Source: Candidatus Fermentibacteraceae bacterium
Lineage (GTDB): Bacteria; Fermentibacterota; Fermentibacteria; Fermentibacterales; JCC-6
Assembly: GCA_029932015.1 (NCBI GenBank)
Contig: JAOZQW010000061.1
Location: forward strand, 1-10,345
Direction: 5' to 3'
Length of the DNA stretch: 10,345 nt
The notes under the pieces are model-generated. The model was given only the letters and a program-made list of their open reading frames with translations, was not told the DNA's origin and made no database searches. The first letter of the stretch is position 1, and each line of letters starts with the position of its first letter. Position numbers and translations under genes: made by a program. Below, piece after piece: positions 1 to 5,136 of this stretch.

Positions 1-1887
1 TGCAACCTGGGAAGCAGCCAGTTCGAGTGCAAGTGGAAGCCCGTCAACTGCCCTGCATATACCGGCGATCTCATCCATTTCTTTGGAATCAGGGGCAAAT
101 CCGGGACTCACCCTTCTGGCAACCTGCAGGAAGAGTTCAACAGAATCATTGCCATATGTCTCAAAATCTGAGGACGGCACAGGGAGACCGCTGATGTCAA
201 CTTCTTCGACCCGTTCCATGTCTATCCGCACCCTGGATGTGAAGAGGATACTTAGACCCGGTGCAGCACCCTTCAGAATTTTTACGATAGGAGCTGCTGC
301 TGTGACACTCTCGAATCCGTCAAGGATAAGGAGCATCTCCTTTTCGGAAAGGAATCGCTGCATCTGCCCGAGGTGATCCCCCTCCTCCATCAGCCTCAGA
401 TCCAGGGCTCCCTCGAGGGCAGCGAGAAATCCTTCAGGATCGTACAGACCGGAGAGATCGACGAAACAGATGCCGTTCCTGAAGTCGTCTTCGAGTGTAG
501 TGGCGACATGTATGGCTAGCCTCGTCTTGCCGGCTCCTCCTGGACCCGTAAGGGAACTGGACACTCCAGACCGAAGGCTCTCGATGAGAGAGGTGGAAAG
601 GACCTTGCGTCCTATAAACGCAGTCGAAAAGCCGGAAGGAGTGTTTCTGATATGAAAACCGGGATCGAAGTCGAGACATCTGGAAAGGTCAAACTCCCAG
701 TAATTATCCCGAGGTTGAAGGCTGCCGCTCTCTCGAATGAGGTATCCCCTGCGAAGCATGTAATTCACAGCTGGCTGGAAATTGCCTGCAATGCCCCCGG
801 TCTCCGAGTAGAACCAGCCAGTGAACTCCCTTGAGGGTTCAGTTCCAAGCGCCGATCTGACCCACACCCTCGTGGCTGAAAGCGAGATCGGACCGAGGTG
901 AATAACCTCATTGACGGCGAATGCGGAGGCGAAGCCCCAGCCTTCGGCTCCAAGGTCTGAAGCAACGAGGATCACCGCGAAAGTATGATCCATTTCCTCT
1001 CTGGCTAACCTCTGGATTGCGGCAAACTCCTCGGAGGAGAATTGATGAGCACTTGAGAGTAGCAGAACAACACCGGAATTGCTTCCCCTGAGATCACCCA
1101 GCCTTCCCAGAGCAGATTCCACAGAGGTCGGTTCCACATTGATGATCTCCATTCCGGAGAGAGCTGCAAGCTCCACAACCTCATCTGCGAATGACCTTTT
1201 ACCGGACCTTGGAGGTCCTGTAATCACGAGAGAGCCCGTACGACCGGCTCCGAGATCCTGCAGGAAAGCCTTCGCCGTTGTCAGTTCGACATCCCTCTCC
1301 AGGAGTCTGTCCTCGCTGACAGAACCATCCTCCACCTTCAGATCTTCGGAATCGATGCAGGACATCCTGCCCCTGCCCTGTCTTTTTGCCGAGTAGAGTC
1401 TGGCATCAGCCTTCTCGAATATCTCTTCCGGCATTGAACCATCTTCGGGATAGGATGCAACACCGATGCTCACTGTCAGTGAGAGATCGGGATCACCTCG
1501 GAATTTCACAGAGGAGACATTGTTCAGAATGGTTCTGGCCACCTTTGAAGCTCCTTCTATAGAAGTTCCGGGAAGCAGGATGACGAACTCGTCACCTCCA
1601 TACCTGAATACAAGGTCAGTGGACCTAACCGACTCCCTCAGCCTCGCGGCGAATTCCCTGAGAACGCTGTCGCCACGCGTATGGCCGAAGCCGTCGTTGA
1701 CCATCTTGAAATGATCAATGTCGATGAGGATCATGGAGAGAGGGGTCACCCGGTTGGAAGATCGTCTGAACTCACGTCTGAAGAGACTGGAGAAAGCCCC
1801 CCTGAGGAAGAAACCGGTGAGAAAATCAGTGGATTCACCCGAAGAAGCCCCTCTCCTATCGCCTTCGACGGGCTTGTCAGAGGTCAT
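1..1887 (-). CDS. GGDEF diguanylate cyclase fused to STAND-type ATPase (3' end outside window)
   Basis: Probable signalling protein making cyclic di-GMP from GTP, with nucleotide-switch modules; 629 residues are visible and the frame is open at the left edge. The GGDEF domain (about residues 20-175) has LTG at its start, DIDHFK (56-61), ND and GH (64-69), the inhibitory-site RSTD (88-91), GGDEF (97-101) and a closing ADARLYSAKRQGRGR, so it should be catalytically active and product-inhibited. Next is a module with Walker-A-like GPPRSGKR (224-231), degenerate because R replaces S/T. A second module has a perfect Walker A GPGGAGKT (448-455), Walker B MLLILD (518-523), a sensor-like LFTSR, and GLPLALELAAS near the edge, typical of NB-ARC/LuxR/AfsR-type STAND ATPases. 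TPR repeats usually follow in such proteins, but that part is not visible. There is no signal peptide or membrane segment, so it is cytoplasmic. ATG at 1887 is the only plausible start after the in-frame stop at 1948-1950; AAGGGG lies 8 bases upstream. Confidence 0.92.
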   Translation of the reverse strand, partial: MTSDKPVEGDRRGASSGESTDFLTGFFLRGAFSSLFRREFRRSSNRVTPLSMILIDIDHFKMVNDGFGHTRGDSVLREFAARLRESVRSTDLVFRYGGDEFVILLPGTSIEGASKVARTILNNVSSVKFRGDPDLSLTVSIGVASYPEDGSMPEEIFEKADARLYSAKRQGRGRMSCIDSEDLKVEDGSVSEDRLLERDVELTTAKAFLQDLGAGRTGSLVITGPPRSGKRSFADEVVELAALSGMEIINVEPTSVESALGRLGDLRGSNSGVVLLLSSAHQFSSEEFAAIQRLAREEMDHTFAVILVASDLGAEGWGFASAFAVNEVIHLGPISLSATRVWVRSALGTEPSREFTGWFYSETGGIAGNFQPAVNYMLRRGYLIRESGSLQPRDNYWEFDLSRCLDFDPGFHIRNTPSGFSTAFIGRKVLSTSLIESLRSGVSSSLTGPGGAGKTRLAIHVATTLEDDFRNGICFVDLSGLYDPEGFLAALEGALDLRLMEEGDHLGQMQRFLSEKEMLLILDGFESVTAAAPIVKILKGAAPGLSILFTSRVRIDMERVEEVDISGLPVPSSDFETYGNDSVELFLQVARRVSPGFAPDSKEMDEIAGICRAVDGLPLALELAASQVA

Positions 1888-1966
1888 TATGGGATCCCCT
1901 TCGATCGTGTGGATCAGGCTTCTGCCGGACCGGAAAGATACTACCGGTCAAGCCGCTCTGAAAAGG

Positions 1967-2929
1967 TCACACTCCAGCGCGTGGCAGGAATCGGCAGCCC
2001 CCTCCACAGGAGGAGTAGCAGGTTCGGCAATCGCAGATATCCATCCTGTCATCTCTGCGAAATCGCTTAACTGCGGCACTGGAAATGAGTGATGCAAAGC
2101 TGTCCTCACGAAGCGAGCCAAGTATATCAGGACTCTGCTCACATACCCGGAGCGAACCATTCGGTCCGACCGCCCACTTGCCGTCCCCGCAGACGCAGCG
2201 ACCGAAGCTGATGCCAGGGAAAAGGTCATGCGGATGGATGCAGTCCTCAACAGGTATCCCGGTGCAGACAGGGATGCCGACCCGGAGTGCAGCAGCTCCT
2301 GCGGAAGAGAGGGTCCTCCGGAGTTCTTCTCTGGTAGGCGCAAACCCTGCAGCATGTTCGAGTCCCCGCCCTCCGGGAACGAATCTGTTCAGAATGACTG
2401 CATCAGCACCGATGGCTCCCGCAAGCTCGATCACATCAACCGTATGTCTGATGGAGGATCGGGTCAGCACCTGGGCCACATTCAGCCTTGCACCAGCTCT
2501 CTTAACCGCTATCAGTGCCCTTCTGACACTTTCGGACCCATTGGAGCCGGTTACCTCCAGATACCCTTCTTCGTCAACCGCAGGGAGTCCGATATCGAAC
2601 CACCGCACACCCGCCCGGACAAGTCCTGCAGCCCGCTTCGAGTCAAGAAGTCTTCCATTTGTTGCTACTCCGACTGTCAGTCCAGTCCGAGCAAGAGCGA
2701 GTACAAGCTCTTCGAGATCCTCTCTCAGAAGCGGCTCTCCGCCGGTAAGGATCACTGAAGCGGCACCAATCTCTGTCAGTAGTAGAGCAACCTGGAGCAG
2801 TTCCGGCAGTTCTGCCTCGACAGGCTCTTCAGAATCGGGCGCATTCCAAACGTTGTAGCAGTAGGGACAGCGGATGTCACATCTAGGAGTTACTTCCCAG
2901 ACGATCACTGGGCCGGGAAGCTCCGTCAT
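1967..2929 (-). CDS. Radical SAM enzyme with SPASM-like C-terminal iron-sulfur domain
   Basis: Cytoplasmic radical SAM enzyme that should reductively cleave S-adenosylmethionine to start radical chemistry on an unknown substrate. The canonical cluster motif CDIRCPYC (C17, C21, C24) is followed by GGEP (63-66), the SAM-binding strand. The C-terminal third is rich in cysteine (222, 230, 245, 247, 263, 299, 301, 304, 308, 312). Its order, an NG turn before C263 and then C-x-C-x2-C-x3-C-x3-C ending in CGGGC, matches a SPASM/twitch-type auxiliary [4Fe-4S] domain. SPASM enzymes commonly modify peptides or proteins (PqqE, AlbA, anaerobic sulfatase maturases), which is family knowledge. No sulfatase or recognisable small precursor peptide is nearby. 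It starts 5 bases after the stop of the upstream exported-protein gene, with only a distant GGAG, so translational coupling is likely. The substrate is unknown, and the upstream protein is one candidate. Confidence 0.9.
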   Translation of the reverse strand: MTELPGPVIVWEVTPRCDIRCPYCYNVWNAPDSEEPVEAELPELLQVALLLTEIGAASVILTGGEPLLREDLEELVLALARTGLTVGVATNGRLLDSKRAAGLVRAGVRWFDIGLPAVDEEGYLEVTGSNGSESVRRALIAVKRAGARLNVAQVLTRSSIRHTVDVIELAGAIGADAVILNRFVPGGRGLEHAAGFAPTREELRRTLSSAGAAALRVGIPVCTGIPVEDCIHPHDLFPGISFGRCVCGDGKWAVGPNGSLRVCEQSPDILGSLREDSFASLISSAAVKRFRRDDRMDICDCRTCYSSCGGGCRFLPRAGV

Positions 2930-2934
2930 GTTGC

Positions 2935-3816
2935 TCAGAAGAGCTCCAGATCCATGAGAAGCTCCCTGAGGGCCGGGAATCTCGAACTCACCGAGCGTAG
3001 ATTTACGGTCACAGCATCGAAGCTCTCGGTGATCTCAAGCAGCTGCCCTTCGTATGATTCACCCGCAGACTCGATGGAGGTGAGTGTCTGTTCACGGAGA
3101 CTGTCGATTGTAACGGCAATGGAATCGAAATCCTCAGGCCACCAGTAACCCCACAACTCTGAATATCCCGAGTAACCCATATGTGAACTCACGGTCTGAA
3201 GAGTCGCGTACAGGTCAACCTCGTCAACCAGAAGAGTGAAGGCTTCCGTCATCTCCGGACCCTCGATAAGACCTCTCTCACGGAGGTCCAGAAGCAGGTC
3301 GATCCGCGATTCGATCCTGTATACAACGTCATCCACCTGTCCCGATATCGGTGGTGGCATCATCCTTGTCATAGGCATCGAACTTCCCCATGAGAGGAGG
3401 TCGATCCTGTTCTCACACAGATTCCGCAGAACATTTATCTCAATCGTGTCCAGCCGCAGTTCGGGAGCATCGGCGAGGAGTCCCTCCATGGATCGGTAGA
3501 GTTTCTCCCTCAACACATTTGCCGCATCCAACTCAATGAGCTGTCCTCCATACCCATCATTACCAGGATCGACTGCATCAAGCGATCGCCAGACATCCCT
3601 GATCACCAGCCAGTGGGGATTGCTCCAGAGAGCGGAGGTTCTCGATAATACGCTGACGATTGAGGACTCCGCTTCAGGGACAATCGGAACCTGATGCTCC
3701 TCCTCCGGAGGGGATGCAAGCAGGGCTCCTCCGGGGATGAGACCGGCCACCATGGCTATCCTCATGGAAATAGCTGCTCGACACTCCCTGTCCACAGGAT
3801 GTTTTCTGTCTTTCAT
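2935..3816 (-). CDS. Hypothetical exported helical protein, partner of the radical SAM gene
   Basis: I do not recognise this 293-aa protein. It has a signal-peptide-like start: a long basic n-region (residues 1-19), a hydrophobic stretch (about 20-34, IAMVAGLIPGGALLA) and a likely cleavage after A34 before SPP. The mature part is acidic and mostly helical in appearance, with Leu/Ile/Glu-rich segments. It contains one conspicuous aromatic patch at 215-226 (Y, Y, W, Y, W, W, ending YWWPED). No catalytic motif was seen. A GTG at 3855 would add 13 residues, but ATG at 3816 has a strong GGAGG 6 bases upstream and is preferred. ATG at 3765 (M18) would shorten the n-region but lacks that site. It is the first gene of the apparent operon, 5 bases before the radical SAM gene, which suggests a joint role. 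It could be a modification substrate, an envelope sensor or simply an exported accessory protein. Confidence 0.82.
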   Translation of the reverse strand: MKDRKHPVDRECRAAISMRIAMVAGLIPGGALLASPPEEEHQVPIVPEAESSIVSVLSRTSALWSNPHWLVIRDVWRSLDAVDPGNDGYGGQLIELDAANVLREKLYRSMEGLLADAPELRLDTIEINVLRNLCENRIDLLSWGSSMPMTRMMPPPISGQVDDVVYRIESRIDLLLDLRERGLIEGPEMTEAFTLLVDEVDLYATLQTVSSHMGYSGYSELWGYWWPEDFDSIAVTIDSLREQTLTSIESAGESYEGQLLEITESFDAVTVNLRSVSSRFPALRELLMDLELF

Positions 3817-3822
3817 GTACTT

Positions 3823-3827
3823 CCTCC
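3823..3827 (-). promoter_or_regulatory. Ribosome binding site deciding the start at 3816
   Basis: Reading the minus strand, AAGGGAGGAA precedes ATG with six bases (AAGTAC) between GGAGG and the start codon. This is the best Shine-Dalgarno match I noticed in the window and favours ATG at 3816 over the upstream in-frame GTG at 3855. Confidence 0.8.
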
Positions 3828-3873
3828 CTTCATGTGAATGATAGCTCATCGGCACCTAAGGGTTCCATGCTGT

Positions 3874-3884
3874 TTGACCGTCAA
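3874..3884. promoter_or_regulatory. Small perfect dyad TTGAC-C-GTCAA in the divergent intergenic region
   Basis: TTGAC and GTCAA are exact inverted arms around one base, sitting between the two divergent genes and 16 bases from the larger dyad. Either arm could also be read as a -35-like TTGAC on its strand, but no matching -10 box was found at 16-19 bp on the minus strand. It is short enough to be chance, so this is a weak call. Confidence 0.25.
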
Positions 3885-3900
3885 CGATGCGCATGTAGAT

Positions 3901-3921
3901 TCATCTGATATAATCAGGTGA
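3901..3921. promoter_or_regulatory. Dyad overlapping the -10 box, probable operator
   Basis: The left arm TCATCTGAT and right arm ATCAGGTGA are reverse complements at 8 of 9 positions, around a 3-base centre (ATA). The dyad completely covers the extended -10 element, the classic place for a repressor site. Because it lies in the 135-bp divergent intergenic region, a bound regulator could also affect the minus-strand operon starting at 3816. No regulator gene is visible in the window, so the binding protein is unknown. Confidence 0.45.
3906..3914 (+). promoter_or_regulatory. Extended -10 promoter for the GNAT-like gene
   Basis: TGATATAAT is a perfect extended -10 element (TGn followed by TATAAT), 37 bases before the ATG at 3952. 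At 17-bp spacing the -35 position reads GATGCG, which is poor; TTGACC at 3874-3879 is 29 bp away, too far to act as the -35. Extended -10 promoters tolerate a weak -35. Transcription would start near 3921 and leave a leader of about 30 bases containing GGGAG at 3941-3945. Confidence 0.6.
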
Positions 3922-3951
3922 GATCACTGAGCAACATACCGGGAGTGTGAC

Positions 3952-5079
3952 ATGTCATCGGGTATAGAGATCAAGATAGTAGACTCAGGCAGGGACATGA
4001 AGAGATTCGTCATGCTCCCATATAAGCTTCATAAGAACGATCCGAACTGGATCCCTCAGCTCATTTCGCATGAAAGGGCCCAGTTCGATCCTGCAAAGAA
4101 CCCTGCGTTCGATTACTGCGACTCCCGCTTCCTCCTCGCTCTCAAGGATGGAGAAGTCGTCGGCAGAGTAGTGGCGATCATCAACAGGAAGCTAGTCGAG
4201 AAGCTGGAGAGCAATACCGGCCGCTTCGGCTGGTTCGAGTCCATCGAAGATCCTGCGGTGGCTGCTGCCCTCATCGGCGCAGCGGAGGAATGGCTTGCTT
4301 CCATGGGTATGGAAAGAGTCTCCGGCCCGATGGGCTTCACCGACAACGATCAGACCGGTTTCCTCGTCGAGGGGTTCGATGAGCTGCCGCCGATTGCAGG
4401 CAGCTACAACCCCCCGTGGTACAACGATTACCTCGAAGCCCTCGGCTACGGGAAGGAAGTTGACTACGTAGAGTTCCGGATTACAGTCCCCGACCGCATA
4501 CCCGAGAAAATGGAGCGTCTGGTCGGCCTTATCCGAAAACGAACCACGGTCAGAGTATTCAACGAGTCCACTCCGAAAGCACTGGCGAAGAACTGGGGAC
4601 ATCAGGTCTTCGACGTCCTCAACGAATCGTATGCTGAACTCTACGGAACCACCCTTCTCGGTGAGAAGGAGATCGCTTACTACATCAAGACCTATCTGGG
4701 TCAGGTCGATCCCGAGTTTATCAAGCTTGCCGCAGACGGTGACAGGCTGGTTGGATTCATCATCGCCATGCCCAATCTTTCCAAAGCTTTCCAGAAGGCA
4801 AGAGGCAGGCTCTTCCCGTTTGGTTTTCTGCCCATCCTCAGGGCTATGAAGAACAGCAAGGTGCTCGATTTCTACCTCGCCGGCATCAGACCTGAATATC
4901 AGGGAAAGGGAATCGACGCCCTGATGGGTTTTGAGATGGGCAAGAGCGCTCTCGCCAGGGGCATGAAGTTCGCTGAGAGCAACCACGAACTGGAGACCAA
5001 CCACAAGATACAGGCCCTCTGGAAGCTGTACGACAAGCGTCTGCACCGGAGAGCAAGGGTCTACACTAAGACCCTGTAG
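3952..5079 (+). CDS. GNAT-fold protein of the conserved YghO-like type, substrate unknown
   Basis: A 375-aa soluble cytoplasmic protein whose sequence resembles a widespread family usually labelled N-acetyltransferase-like or YghO-like. Family-typical blocks are LPYKLHKNDPNWIPQL near residues 22-37, the FDYCDSRFLLA and VVGRVVAIINRK strands, and GPMGFTDNDQTGFLVEGFDE beginning at residue 125. Near the C-terminus is the acetyl-CoA pyrophosphate-binding motif of GNAT enzymes, RPEYQGKGID (about 313-322), followed by the ESNHELETNHK segment. The double-domain length fits the family, and a transferase reaction using an acyl-CoA or similar donor is expected, but the acceptor is not known. It has its own extended -10 promoter, a good GGGAG site six bases before ATG, and neighbours on both sides on the opposite strand, so it is monocistronic. 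Family membership rests on memory of conserved blocks, not on a search. Confidence 0.88.
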   Translation: MSSGIEIKIVDSGRDMKRFVMLPYKLHKNDPNWIPQLISHERAQFDPAKNPAFDYCDSRFLLALKDGEVVGRVVAIINRKLVEKLESNTGRFGWFESIEDPAVAAALIGAAEEWLASMGMERVSGPMGFTDNDQTGFLVEGFDELPPIAGSYNPPWYNDYLEALGYGKEVDYVEFRITVPDRIPEKMERLVGLIRKRTTVRVFNESTPKALAKNWGHQVFDVLNESYAELYGTTLLGEKEIAYYIKTYLGQVDPEFIKLAADGDRLVGFIIAMPNLSKAFQKARGRLFPFGFLPILRAMKNSKVLDFYLAGIRPEYQGKGIDALMGFEMGKSALARGMKFAESNHELETNHKIQALWKLYDKRLHRRARVYTKTL

Positions 5080-5082
5080 GCA

Positions 5083-5117
5083 CCGGAGCCACACGCCTTC
5101 ATGGTGAATGGCTCCGG
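5083..5117. terminator. Convergent intergenic hairpin without a U-tract
   Basis: CCGGAGCCA (5083-5091) and TGGCTCCGG (5109-5117) form a perfect 9-bp GC-rich stem around 17 bases, in which TTCA/TGAA can form a small inner stem. It sits 3 bases after the stop of the plus-strand gene and 19 bases before the stop of the minus-strand gene, so it could serve both. Neither side has a T-run, so it is not a canonical intrinsic terminator. It may instead stabilise 3' ends or act with another factor. Confidence 0.5.
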
Positions 5118-5136
5118 CAACAAGAATCCAGAATAC

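Noticed and set aside
1681..2092. Two overlapping plus-strand frames (129 and 124 aa) around the GGDEF gene start
   Set aside because: Both are antisense to the GGDEF coding region and have no ribosome binding site or recognisable content.
1948..2355. Minus-strand frame of 135 aa overlapping the radical SAM gene in another frame
   Set aside because: It overlaps the SPASM cysteine region out of frame and has no start signal; the radical SAM frame is clearly the real one.
2085..2858. Plus-strand open frame (257 aa) opposite the radical SAM gene
   Set aside because: Ser/Arg/Thr-rich low-complexity product mirroring the radical SAM codons; no start signal or domain.
3817..3855. GTG at 3855 as the start of the exported protein
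   Set aside because: It lacks a good Shine-Dalgarno sequence, while ATG at 3816 has GGAGG at ideal spacing and still keeps the signal peptide.
3874..3914. TTGACC at 3874 as -35 partner of the TATAAT at 3909
   Set aside because: The spacer is 29 bp, far longer than the usual 16-18; the extended -10 explains the promoter better.
4192..5094. Long minus-strand open frame (300 aa) opposite the GNAT-like gene
   Set aside because: It is the antisense shadow of a strongly conserved plus-strand protein that has a promoter and ribosome binding site; the antisense product has no recognisable motif.
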